From CAVONV01 sp963697355 (lineage in GTDB: Bacteria; Acidobacteriota; Vicinamibacteria; Marinacidobacterales; DATDRI01), in contig CAVONV010000022.1 of assembly GCA_963697355.1 (NCBI GenBank), forward strand, positions 310,001 to 374,000: DNA of 64,000 bases, in the 5' to 3' direction. Each line of letters opens with the position of its first letter. The first letter of the stretch is position 1. This document shows positions 43,720 to 52,374 of the stretch, piece after piece. A program made the translations under genes and the position numbers. The notes under the pieces are model-generated. The model saw nothing but the letters and a program-made list of their open reading frames with translations, had not been told where the DNA came from and ran no database searches.

Positions 43720-43769
43720 GGTAAGAAATCAAGAATACAGGAATACCGGAATTGAGAGTGACATCGTCC

Positions 43770-45983
43770 TCATGCGGGTGGCAGCAATAGTGTTCGCACG
43801 GTGCCGACTTTCTCTCGGGTCTCGATCACCAGCTGAGCCTTGATGTGTTCGAGTACCGGCAGAACGATGTCGTTCTCAATCGTTCGAAAGCGACGTTCAA
43901 GGGGCCATGAAAGGTACCGTGTTGCCGGGCTCTTCGGATTGAGGGCAGCCGCATTGTCGAAGACGGCCACCCGGATTCCTTTGTCGGTCATCTGAGCCAA
44001 CACCTGAATAACACCGCCGGATGAGATGCCGGCGAGGGAACGCCTTGCATCTTCCACCAGTTGAGAAACCACGCTCCAGAGGAGAAATGGCTCGGCTCGT
44101 ACCGGCGACATGTCTTCTTTGGCTTCGACGTGCAGGCGAATTCCGGATTGAGCCAAGGGCTCGCGTATCTCCGTTTCGAGCTCGGTCAGGAGTTGGGCAA
44201 TCGAGGTGGGAGCGTTGGCGGGTAGTAAGCCAACCCCCAAACCCAGCACGGATTGGCGCATGGACTTGAGTTTTAGAATGTTGTTCTCTATTTGAAGAAG
44301 GTGTTCGGTGAGCCAATTCGGTGCGTCAGGTTGCTGGTGAAGTCGTGCGGCCGCGGACTCGATTTTCGATAGAGGTTCTTCGAGCCATCGAATCGCATGT
44401 CGGGCCAAACGCCCGGAGAAGGCTTCGGAAAGGGCTCTCTTGGTGCGGTCCGACGCAAAGGTGTCGGAGGCGGCTTCCATTGTTGTTCCGACTTGAAGGG
44501 CGGCACGTTCCAGGTAGTCCATCAGAGAACTGTTGGGGAGCGATGCTTCCTGCGGCAGATAGAAACACAACAAACCGATGGGTTTCGTGGAAAGACCGAC
44601 CGGCAGACTGACCACGGCAACGCACTCGTTCCCGGCTCTGTCAATGGCGTGGTCGAGCGGCCCGGCCTCACCGCGCTTCTGGATCACGGGTCCACCTGTT
44701 CTCAAGAGTGCGTTGGCTGCGGCGCGACTATCAATAGGGTCGATTTCTAGCCCGTGTAGGACGATCGGTTCCAGCTTTCCGTCCGGTCTCAAGAGCGATA
44801 ACGTTGCCATTGAGGTGTGCAGGCTCCGGGCCATCCGGTTGACGAGCGACTTTAGGGACTCGTCGGGTGAAGCCATTTTGTCCACTAGGAGGTTTCGGGC
44901 CAGGTCGGCCACGGAAGATAGTTCCTCCAACCACTGAAGAGCCTCGACCTTCTCTTCACGTAGTTTGCCGATGTGATCGCCTAAGCCTGAAGCCGCTTCG
45001 GCGTAGCTTTCAATGAGCGATTGGGCCGCGCGCGAATCTTGCAGCTCCGCTGCCGCGGATGCCCGAGGCTCCCTCGAGAGGGGAGACATCTGCGGGGATG
45101 GGATCTCCGTCGCAGGCGGGGTCGCCGATCCGGAAGATTTCGTAGGGGCCGCTGCAGTTGGAGGAGTAGCGGCGGGAGTTTTGGCTTGAGACGGAGTCAA
45201 ATAAAGAGACGTTCGGGGTTGCGAGGGTGTCTTCACCCGAACGATCGTTGGTGGACGCTGGGATGTCTGAGGTTTGGGATCGAGCTCCTTGAGCTCTCTC
45301 CGCTTCTCCGCGACACCGGTGACTCCGAAGGTTTCTCGCATCGTACGCTCAGTCCACTCCACTGCGGACCGAGGATCGTCCAAACTGTCCCCGATGTTAT
45401 ATCTCGTAGAGAGCTCGGTCATCGTTCGGCGTAAGGCCGCGGCGAATGTTTCCAAAACGCCCTTTTCGTGGATGGCGATGGCCGGAAAACTGTCTGAGCT
45501 TCGGGCGTTCAAGCCGCGCTCCATGACGTCCACGTCGGTCGTGTTGGGTAGATCGCGCTTGTTGTACTGAAAAATGACCGGTAGTGACGAGGGATCTATT
45601 CCGTGACCGAGCAGATACTCAGTCAGTTCCTTCATACTCTGTAGATTCTCGTCCCAACGGTCGGAGGCAGAATTGGCGACGAAGACCACAGCGTCTGCGT
45701 TTTTCAGCAGCATCTTCCGTGTGGCGGCGTAGAGGCGTTGTCCTGGAACTGCAACGATTTGGAAACGTAATTCGTAGCTTCTGAAGGCCGGAGTCGTCAA
45801 TGGAAGCAGATCAAAGAGGATCGTGCGGTCCTGTGCGGTATTGACAGAGACCAGATCCAGCTTTTTCTCCTTCAACGCGCGTCTGTGCAGCGCCTGGAGA
45901 TTGGTGGTCTTACCACCTGCAGCCGGACCGTAATATAATATCTTGGCCCGTATGAAGTGCTCGCGATGGTTAATCTCTACCAC
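43770..45983 (-). CDS. MglA-like Ras GTPase fused to GAF-like and degenerate histidine-kinase-like modules
   Basis: 737 aa. Residues about 1-190 are an MglA-type small GTPase: ILYYGPAAGGKTTNLQALHR (P-loop), LPLTTPAFRSYELRFQIVAV with PGQ (switch region), and YNKRDLP (G4). A Pro/Thr/Ser-rich linker (about 235-330) follows, then a coiled coil and GAF-like domain (about 350-520), then a DHp-like helix pair (RHAIRWLEEPLSKIESAAAR) and an ATPase-like tail (LLWSVVSQLVEDARRSLAGI, with no clear N-box Asn). MglA sets cell polarity for type IV pilus or gliding motility. The fusion would bind GTP switching directly to a sensor. It is divergent from the TonB receptor gene. Confidence 0.82.
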   Translation of the reverse strand: MVEINHREHFIRAKILYYGPAAGGKTTNLQALHRRALKEKKLDLVSVNTAQDRTILFDLLPLTTPAFRSYELRFQIVAVPGQRLYAATRKMLLKNADAVVFVANSASDRWDENLQSMKELTEYLLGHGIDPSSLPVIFQYNKRDLPNTTDVDVMERGLNARSSDSFPAIAIHEKGVLETFAAALRRTMTELSTRYNIGDSLDDPRSAVEWTERTMRETFGVTGVAEKRRELKELDPKPQTSQRPPTIVRVKTPSQPRTSLYLTPSQAKTPAATPPTAAAPTKSSGSATPPATEIPSPQMSPLSREPRASAAAELQDSRAAQSLIESYAEAASGLGDHIGKLREEKVEALQWLEELSSVADLARNLLVDKMASPDESLKSLVNRMARSLHTSMATLSLLRPDGKLEPIVLHGLEIDPIDSRAAANALLRTGGPVIQKRGEAGPLDHAIDRAGNECVAVVSLPVGLSTKPIGLLCFYLPQEASLPNSSLMDYLERAALQVGTTMEAASDTFASDRTKRALSEAFSGRLARHAIRWLEEPLSKIESAAARLHQQPDAPNWLTEHLLQIENNILKLKSMRQSVLGLGVGLLPANAPTSIAQLLTELETEIREPLAQSGIRLHVEAKEDMSPVRAEPFLLWSVVSQLVEDARRSLAGISSGGVIQVLAQMTDKGIRVAVFDNAAALNPKSPATRYLSWPLERRFRTIENDIVLPVLEHIKAQLVIETREKVGTVRTLLLPPA

Positions 45984-46062
45984 TTTGAACCTCTCTTTGG
46001 CTGTAGTTCCTTGTGTATCTTCACTTTATACTGCAATTTGTCCGATTTTTCGAGCCACAAAA

Positions 46063-48261
46063 ATGAAAAATGCATCTGTGAGACGACTAGCAACGACAAT
46101 CGTGACCCTCTTCCTGTGTGGGGAGCTTCAGGCTTTTGAAGGCCGGGTCACATATCAAGATGGAAAAGCAGTCAAGGATGCCACGATTTCCGTTCTCGGT
46201 TACCGCGGCTCGAGCCGGACCAATGACGACGGAGTCTTCATCTGGACGCCCGATCCATCCCCCCCTTTCGAAGTTCTAGTTGTGCTGCCCGGCGGCCAGT
46301 ACATGGCTCCGGTCCTCGTCGAGGAACTGCCGTCGGAGGGGCAGGTTCTAATCACCGTTGAGCCACTGGTGGCGGAAACAGTGATCGTGACGGCAGGGGC
46401 GACTCCCAACATCGAGGCGCCGCCGGCGAGCGGAATGAGTACGGTGCCCGAAGAGTCCATCGAAGTCCGGCATCCGGTTCGATTGACCGATACGATCCAG
46501 AGCGTTCCCGGAGCGGGTCGAGTCTCCGACCTGCATGCAGCGGTGCCCACCCTACGAGGATTGGCAAGAGGGCGAACGCTCATCATGATCGATGGAGCGC
46601 GGGTTACCTCCGAGCGGCGGGCTGGAGCAAGCGCGATGTTTTTGGACCCTTTCTTCCTAGAGGGTGTCGAGATATCTAGGGGGCCGGGATCGGTGGCCTA
46701 TGGCTCTGACGCATTCGGCGGGATCATTCATGCGCGCACCCGTCATCCGGAACCCGGGTCGGGCACGAGAGTTCGCATGAGAGGCAGCCTAGGAGCAGGA
46801 TTGCCCGAAAAGAACTTCGGAGTGGAGGTGCGTCAGGGGCTTGAAGAAGGTGGGATCGTCTTACAGGCACGGTATCGCGACTTCGATGAGTACTATAGTC
46901 CGGAAGGGCGGGTCACCGATTCTCAAGCGAGTGACAGAGGTTTTTTGGCGCGTTTCGGGCATGAGGTCGGTCGGGGAATGCTCTCCGTGGGTTGGCAGTC
47001 CGATCACGGCAGAAATATCGGCCGGCCCACAACACGTTCCGATCGGATCAGAACCTCCTATCCGCGCGAGGATTCGGAACGTCTCACCCTGTCCTACGAT
47101 TTCGACTCCATGGGTGGTTTCACGCGTTTGGGGTTGGTGGGATTCATGGGAAGCTCCCGGTTGATCACGGAACGGGACACCCTTGCAACACAGACGTCGG
47201 TCCGACGCATTCTGCGCTCGGATATTGATGCGGATGATTACAGTTTTCGTGGTCTTGCCGTCCGCCCGTTGAAGCGCGGCCGTCTGGAGTTCGGAATCGA
47301 TCTCAACGGGAGGTTCAATCTCGGTGCTCTGAACACCCTAGATATCTATGACGTTAGTGGTGACGAATACCAGAGCTTTGAAGAGATAGCGATCGAAAGT
47401 GCAAACCGAAACGATACGGCAGCATACACCAGCGCCGAACTATTGCTCGGAAGCCGGATTACGGCTTCTGGCGGCTTGCGTTTCGACTACGTAACCACCC
47501 GAAATGATGGTGGTTTTTTTGGGGAGCAATCCACGGCGAACAACGCCTTTTCGGGTTTTGGAGCCATCAAAGCCGACCTAGCGCGTGGGACGACGGTCAC
47601 GGGTCAAGTTTCGAGCGGATTTCGCGACCCGGGGCTGTCTGACCGATACTTTGTCGGCGCCAGTGGTCGGGGTGTAGCAACCGGCAATCCGGAGCTCGGG
47701 CCCGAATCGGCCCTTCAATATGATGTGGCTCTTCGCTTCATGAGGGCCGGCCTGCGCTTGGCCCTGTACGGTTATTACTATCGCATTTCAGATCTCATCG
47801 AACGGTACGAAGAAGGGGATGACCTTTTCTTTTTCAGAAATCGCGGTGAGGCCCGAATCCAAGGGCTCGAGTTCGAGCTCCAGGGAAAGGCCGGGCATGG
47901 GCTTAGCTATGAGGTCGGCGCCCAGGTGTCGGACGGAGTGACCTTGGATGACGATGTTGCCCTGGACGACATTCCTGCTACAAACATACAGTTTCAAATT
48001 CGAAAGGAATTGGGGACGGGTCACTATGCTCGAGTTCAACTCGGAATCTACGTTGAAGACAATGACCCGGGCCCCACGGAAATCGTCACTCCGAGCTTCG
48101 TCACGTTGGATGTCGGCGCTGGCCTGAAGGTGGCCGAACCATTGAGACTACGCTTCGTCGTCCGCAATCTTCTGGACAGGACCTTCCCGATCAGTCCCGA
48201 TAGTCGTGCCGTTCTTGCTCCCGGAATCAACGGTGTCGTAACGCTCGTCGCGGAATTCTAG
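46063..48261 (+). CDS. TonB-dependent outer-membrane receptor
   Basis: About 732 aa from ATG 46063, which starts a signal peptide (RRLATTIVTLFLCGELQA); the frame is open 120 bp further upstream into the divergent GTPase gene. N-terminal carboxypeptidase-like repeat domain (EGRVTYQDGKAVKDATISVL), then a plug (DTIQSVPGAGRVSDLHAAVP, LMIDGARVTSERR) and a 22-strand-type barrel with aromatic C-terminal end (VVTLVAEF). It imports a siderophore, vitamin or glycan fragment with TonB energy. No TonB, ExbB or transporter gene is adjacent, so the substrate is open. Confidence 0.92.
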   Translation: MKNASVRRLATTIVTLFLCGELQAFEGRVTYQDGKAVKDATISVLGYRGSSRTNDDGVFIWTPDPSPPFEVLVVLPGGQYMAPVLVEELPSEGQVLITVEPLVAETVIVTAGATPNIEAPPASGMSTVPEESIEVRHPVRLTDTIQSVPGAGRVSDLHAAVPTLRGLARGRTLIMIDGARVTSERRAGASAMFLDPFFLEGVEISRGPGSVAYGSDAFGGIIHARTRHPEPGSGTRVRMRGSLGAGLPEKNFGVEVRQGLEEGGIVLQARYRDFDEYYSPEGRVTDSQASDRGFLARFGHEVGRGMLSVGWQSDHGRNIGRPTTRSDRIRTSYPREDSERLTLSYDFDSMGGFTRLGLVGFMGSSRLITERDTLATQTSVRRILRSDIDADDYSFRGLAVRPLKRGRLEFGIDLNGRFNLGALNTLDIYDVSGDEYQSFEEIAIESANRNDTAAYTSAELLLGSRITASGGLRFDYVTTRNDGGFFGEQSTANNAFSGFGAIKADLARGTTVTGQVSSGFRDPGLSDRYFVGASGRGVATGNPELGPESALQYDVALRFMRAGLRLALYGYYYRISDLIERYEEGDDLFFFRNRGEARIQGLEFELQGKAGHGLSYEVGAQVSDGVTLDDDVALDDIPATNIQFQIRKELGTGHYARVQLGIYVEDNDPGPTEIVTPSFVTLDVGAGLKVAEPLRLRFVVRNLLDRTFPISPDSRAVLAPGINGVVTLVAEF

Positions 48262-48263
48262 CT

Positions 48264-48283
48264 CCTATCGATTCATCGATAGG
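48264..48283. terminator. Near-perfect palindrome after the TonB receptor
   Basis: CCTATCGAT / ATCGATAGG, 9-bp arms around TC, three bases after the receptor stop. No T-run follows, so terminator or protein-binding site are both possible. The rest of the gap (48284-48752) shows no gene. Confidence 0.4.
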
Positions 48284-48752
48284 GACATCCAGTGGACGGC
48301 TGTGATTGCCGAGGTTCCTTCGTGTGACTATGAGTTGTTTCACACACTTTATTGGGGCATCTACCCCCTGCAAATTCTGTGTGGATTCTGAATTCAATGA
48401 TTTGAAGTATAAGAGCTCGTGGAGTGTATGTGTGGAGCATGTTTTGAAAAACGGGACAAGTGTCCAGTCGATATTCACCATTCTGAAGGTGTGGGTGGGT
48501 TAGTAAGTCTCCCAGATCGTAGAATAGACCGACTAGGGTAGTTGGCTTATGTCTTTCATGGGGCAATTGCCCCATCTCCGCGCGTCCATAAAATAACTAA
48601 ACTATTGATATTGTGTTGTTTACGTTGATCAATGCATTTGGCATAAGGGTTGCGTAAAAATGGACCAGTATTGGGTTTGATGGGGTGACACAACGTGAAT
48701 GTCTATTTCGAGGCATTTTCGTGGGTCGTGCCAAGTGGATAAGGGGTTCGTC

Positions 48753-49394
48753 ATGAACAATGGGGACGTAATGGACGTCTTGATGGACACGGCAGATGGT
48801 GCTTTTGCAGTGGACTCAGAGGGCCGCGTTCTCATGTGGAACCGATCGGCGGAACAGATCACGGGGTTGAAGGCAGCGGATGTCATCGGCAAGAGTTGCT
48901 GTGACGTGACCCGAGGTCGAGATCCCGCCGGCAACATGGTGTGTTTCGAAGGCTGCCATGTGCGCACCATGGCCCAGCAAGGAGAACAACCGGCCCACTA
49001 CGATCTGGTACTTACTCACGCCAACGGAAAAAAACTCTGGTTGGACGTGAGTACCGTGTTGGTGAGGGGCAACGAAGAGACCTTCCGTGCGCACGTACAT
49101 ATCTTTCGAGATGTCACATCGAGACGGGAGCTCGAGACCTATTTGCGGCGAGCTCTGGGCGAGCGATTCGAGACACTTCGGGATCCCATCGAAGCCATGG
49201 AGAAGCTCACGAATCGGGAACGAGCGGTGCTCAAGCTCCTTGCATCCGGCTTGCCAACGCACACCATCGCCCATCGCCTATCCATCAGTCGCGCCACGGT
49301 GCGCAATCACACTCAGAACATCCTGAACAAGTTGGGTGTCCACAGTAAGCTGGCCGCCGTGGCTCTGGCGTACCAACACGGACTGGTGCAGTAG
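48753..49394 (+). CDS. PAS-LuxR transcriptional regulator with a cysteine-rich PAS domain
   Basis: 213 aa from ATG 48753 (AAGGGG site upstream; the frame is open to 48699). PAS domain (about 6-125) with AFAVDSEGRVLMWNRSAEQI, the Cys pattern GKSCCDVTRGRDPAGNMVCF-EGC, and HIFRDVTSRRELETYL. The C-terminal LuxR helix-turn-helix reads LTNRERAVLKLLASGLPTHT and ATVRNHTQNILNKLGVHSKL. The cysteines may hold a metal cluster or form redox disulfides, so it may be a redox or oxygen sensor. It has no receiver domain. Confidence 0.88.
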   Translation: MNNGDVMDVLMDTADGAFAVDSEGRVLMWNRSAEQITGLKAADVIGKSCCDVTRGRDPAGNMVCFEGCHVRTMAQQGEQPAHYDLVLTHANGKKLWLDVSTVLVRGNEETFRAHVHIFRDVTSRRELETYLRRALGERFETLRDPIEAMEKLTNRERAVLKLLASGLPTHTIAHRLSISRATVRNHTQNILNKLGVHSKLAAVALAYQHGLVQ

Positions 49395-49434
49395 GCGAAA
49401 AAGTCGGCTGACAGGCTGTACTTTTCTTGTTCTC

Positions 49435-49471
49435 GGCCCGGGTGGAGCCAACCGCCTGGGCCTTTTTTTTT
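49435..49471 (+). terminator. Rho-independent terminator
   Basis: Stem GGCCCGGGTGG (49435-49445) and CCGCCTGGGCC (49452-49462) with two G-U pairs, loop AGCCAA and a run of nine Ts to 49471. It ends the LuxR transcript 40 bp after its stop. Confidence 0.88.
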
Positions 49472-49626
49472 CTTGTCGCTGTGTCGTTGTAGAGTAACCT
49501 CGTGCCGTGCTGGGGCGAGTTTGGTAGAACGCCAGCAGACTTGGACTCAACGAAAATGAAGTATCGAGAGGCAAAAAGAGGGACACTTTCGGTGAGGACC
49601 GTGGAGCAGGGTCTCGAAGGTCTCGA

Positions 49627-50697
49627 GTGAGCGAGGGCAAGAAGATGCGGGCGTGGCCGGGTGTCGTTGGCCAGTACGGGGATCTCCTCGATTTCCCGCA
49701 TGAGGCTCGGCCCGTGACTCTGCTGGAAGGGGGCACGCCTCTTGTGCCTGTTCCTGAGTTGGCACAGGAGCTCGGTGCGCGAGAAGTTTGGGTCAAATTC
49801 GAGGGACTCAATCCCACTGGCTCTTTTAAAGATCGGGGCATGACGGTGGCCATGACCGAGGCCGCTCATCGTGGAGCTAAAACCGTCATTTGCGCCAGTA
49901 CGGGCAACACCGCGGCGAGTGCCGCGGCTTATGCTGCGCGAGCCAATCTGCGCTGTCTGGTATTGATTCCTCGTGGAAAGGTCGCTTCGGGCAAACTGGC
50001 GGGAGCCATGGCTCACGGCGCACGTGTCGTACAAATCGAGGGCTCTTTCGATGAAGCGTTGTCCTTGGTTCGAGAGGTAGCAGACCGGAAGTCGGTGGCC
50101 TTGGTCAATTCCCTCAATCCGTTTCGGATCGAAGGGCAAAAGACCGCTTCCTTCGAGATATGTGACGTTCTCGGTGTTGCGCCCGATTGGATCGCTATGC
50201 CGGTTGGTAATGCCGGAAATATTACCGCCTTGTGGATGGGCTTCAAACAGTACCATGAGCTCGGGGGATACGAACTGCCGCGAATTCTCGGCGTTCAGGC
50301 AGAAGGGGCCGCTCCTCTCGTCGATGGCGCCCCGGTGGATTACCCCGAAACGATTGCGACCGCGATCCGCATCGGCAAACCCGCGAGAGGGCCGCAGGCA
50401 ACACAAGCAGCTCGCGAATCAGGGGGGAGAATTATCGCCGTGACCGATGATGACATTCTCGAAGCTCAGAGACGTCTGGCTTCGCAAGGTTTGTGGGTAG
50501 AGCCGGCGTCTGCCGCCGGAGTGGCTGGTGCGACTCTCGAAGTTGAAACCGGGCGCTTGAATTTGTCTGGGAAGCGTCTGGTCTTCATCTGCACAGGTCA
50601 TGGACTCAAAGATCCCACTATCGTAACGGAGAGGTTTCGAGAGCCGGAGACCGTCCCCGCAAGCCGCTCGGTCATCGAAGGGCTCGTCGAGATATGA
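49627..50697 (+). CDS. thrC: Threonine synthase
   Basis: 356 aa; GTG 49627 or, with GAGGG upstream, ATG 49645. PLP lysine in NPTGSFKDRGMTVAMTEAAH, phosphate-binding CASTGNTAASAAAY, and MPVGNAGNITALWMGFKQYH are as in short-form ThrC. It converts O-phospho-homoserine to threonine. Its end overlaps the thrB start by 4 bp (ATGA), giving a thrC-thrB operon. Confidence 0.95.
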   Translation: MSEGKKMRAWPGVVGQYGDLLDFPHEARPVTLLEGGTPLVPVPELAQELGAREVWVKFEGLNPTGSFKDRGMTVAMTEAAHRGAKTVICASTGNTAASAAAYAARANLRCLVLIPRGKVASGKLAGAMAHGARVVQIEGSFDEALSLVREVADRKSVALVNSLNPFRIEGQKTASFEICDVLGVAPDWIAMPVGNAGNITALWMGFKQYHELGGYELPRILGVQAEGAAPLVDGAPVDYPETIATAIRIGKPARGPQATQAARESGGRIIAVTDDDILEAQRRLASQGLWVEPASAAGVAGATLEVETGRLNLSGKRLVFICTGHGLKDPTIVTERFREPETVPASRSVIEGLVEI

Positions 50698-51590
50698 GAA
50701 CCGTCCGTCTGAGCGTACCGGCCTCGACAGCGAACCTGGGACCCGGCTTCGACTCTCTCGCCTTGGCCCTCGATCTGCGTAATACACTGCAAATGGAAAG
50801 CATCAAAGACGGATTGATCATGGAGCTCGAGGGGGAGGGCGCGAAGGAGCTTCCCAAGGGGGCCACAAGCTTGATCGCTCGTGCCGCTCAATCCGTTTTC
50901 GAGCATGTCGGGCGGAGCCCTTCCGGGTTGAAGGTGACGAGCGTTAACAACATTCCCTTGGGCGCGGGGTTGGGCTCCTCGGCGGCAGCCACGGTGTCCG
51001 CCCTGGCCGCGGCCAACCTGCTGGTGGATGGAGGATTATCCACCGGCGAGATGCTGCGATTGGCCCGCCATTTCGAGGGCCATGGAGACAATGCTGCCGC
51101 CTCACTTTACGGAGGGCTCAATCTGGTTACAGAGGCCGGGGGTGAGGTTCTCGCCCGTCAGGTGTCTGTTCCCTCTTTGCGGGTTGCGGTTGCTCTACCG
51201 AGTTTTGGCCTCTCCACAGACACAATGCGCCGGGCTCTACCTGAAGAAATCCCGTTGAAGGATGCCGCCTTGAACGTAGGGCATGCTTTGCTGACCGTTG
51301 AGGCGCTCCGCTCGGGCGACTATGCGCTCTTGGCCCGAGTCATGACCGACCGGTTGCATGAACAGGTTCGTTCCCGCCACATTCCAGGATTCGAGAAGGT
51401 TGTCGAGGCTGCGCGTGAAGCCGGGGCTGCTGCGGTAACGCTATCTGGAGCAGGTCCTAGTTTGGTGGCCTTTGCGCCCCGTGGCCTTGAGAGGATCGCT
51501 CAGGCGATGGTGAAAGCCTGGGCTGACCTCGGCGTCTCGGCCAGGGATCTGGTTCTCAATACCGCCGAGCAGGGTGTGACGAGCGTGTAA
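50694..51590 (+). CDS. thrB: Homoserine kinase
   Basis: 298 aa GHMP kinase. SVPASTANLGPGFDSLALAL, IPLGAGLGSSAAATVSALAA (ATP loop), FEGHGDNAAASLYGGLNLV and the C-terminal AAAVTLSGAGPSLVAFAP are the family motifs. It phosphorylates homoserine to supply the adjacent threonine synthase. Confidence 0.96.
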   Translation: MRTVRLSVPASTANLGPGFDSLALALDLRNTLQMESIKDGLIMELEGEGAKELPKGATSLIARAAQSVFEHVGRSPSGLKVTSVNNIPLGAGLGSSAAATVSALAAANLLVDGGLSTGEMLRLARHFEGHGDNAAASLYGGLNLVTEAGGEVLARQVSVPSLRVAVALPSFGLSTDTMRRALPEEIPLKDAALNVGHALLTVEALRSGDYALLARVMTDRLHEQVRSRHIPGFEKVVEAAREAGAAAVTLSGAGPSLVAFAPRGLERIAQAMVKAWADLGVSARDLVLNTAEQGVTSV

Positions 51591-51600
51591 TCAAGAATGT

Positions 51601-51629
51601 TTGGCGGGCTGCAATATTCTGGTTAGAAT
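51601..51629 (+). promoter_or_regulatory. Candidate sigma-70 promoter for the Ni-SOD gene
   Basis: TTGGCG (51601-51606) and TAGAAT (51624-51629) with 17 bp between, in the thrB-sodN gap, about 100 bp before the start codon. Suggests that sodN is not only read through from thrCB. Confidence 0.35.
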
Positions 51630-51730
51630 CGGTGCGGCTTTTGATAGAAAAAGCGAAGGAGAGTTGCAGGCAGATTCGTTCTCATCACAAGTGCCGACCC
51701 CTGCACCATAGCAGCGCTAGGAGGAACCAC

Positions 51731-52183
51731 ATGAAATCACGGTATATTTCTTTGATTGCGGTCACTTTGTTCATGGCGATCGCAGGAAACGCTTGGGCCC
51801 ATTGCGAGATACCTTGCGGCATCTACGATGACCAGGCGCGAGCCGATTTGATCGGGGAGCACATCAAAACGATCGAGAAATCGATGAATCAAGTCGTGGA
51901 GCTTAGTAGTCAGACTCCGGTCAACTACAACCAGCTCGTTAGGTGGGTGAACAACAAAGAGCATCATGCCGACGAGATCCAGCATATCGTGACGCAGTAC
52001 TTCATGACCCAACGCATCAAGCCGGATCAAGAAAACTATGAAAAGAAAATCACCCTCTTGCACAAAATGCTGTTGGCGGCGATGAAGTGCAAGCAGACTA
52101 CAGATCTGGCGAATGTGAATGAATTGACGTCGCTGCTGAAGGAGTTCGAGGGGCTGTATTTCGGTCACTCTCATCGGCCTTAA
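51731..52183 (+). CDS. sodN: Nickel-dependent superoxide dismutase with a signal peptide
   Basis: 150 aa from ATG 51731 (AGGAGG eight bases upstream). A Sec-type signal peptide (SRYISLIAVTLFMAIAGNAWA) is cut to leave the nickel hook HCEIPCGIYD as mature N-terminus: His1, Cys2 and Cys6 are the known Ni ligands (canonical HCDLPCG). The rest is the four-helix SodN body (ADLIGEHIKTIEKSMNQVVE, ADEIQHIVTQYFMTQRIKPD). It dismutates superoxide. Streptomyces SodN is made with a propeptide and stays inside; here it appears exported, without a visible sodX-type maturase. Confidence 0.9.
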   Translation: MKSRYISLIAVTLFMAIAGNAWAHCEIPCGIYDDQARADLIGEHIKTIEKSMNQVVELSSQTPVNYNQLVRWVNNKEHHADEIQHIVTQYFMTQRIKPDQENYEKKITLLHKMLLAAMKCKQTTDLANVNELTSLLKEFEGLYFGHSHRP

Positions 52184-52189
52184 CCAGTG

Positions 52190-52372
52190 ATCAGTCCGCC
52201 TACCCAAGGCTTCGGCGGACCCGCCGAAGCTTGAACGGTGGAGAACGTTAGCGAAGGCGGGTGACCAGTGACCAGTGAGTTCGCTGGTCACAGTCTACTG
52301 TTCATTTTCAAGTGTGCACGATAACTGTTAACTGTTCACTGATAACTGGTTACTAGTGACTAGCTCCTGTCT
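52190..52372. repeat. CCAGTGA-family repeats in both orientations
   Basis: AACCAGTGATCAGT, GTGACCAGTGACCAGTGAG, its inverse CTGGTCACAG, and CTGTTAACTGTTCACTGATA with CTGGTTACTAGTGACTAG. The region also contains an internal inverted GCTTCGGCGG/CCGCCGAAGC pair at about 52209-52231. It fills the whole gap between the convergent sodN and PLP-enzyme genes. Confidence 0.8.
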
Positions 52373-52374
52373 CC

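Noticed and set aside
45943..46062. N-terminal extension of the TonB receptor
   Set aside because: The real signal peptide begins at 46063; the extension overlaps the divergent GTPase start.
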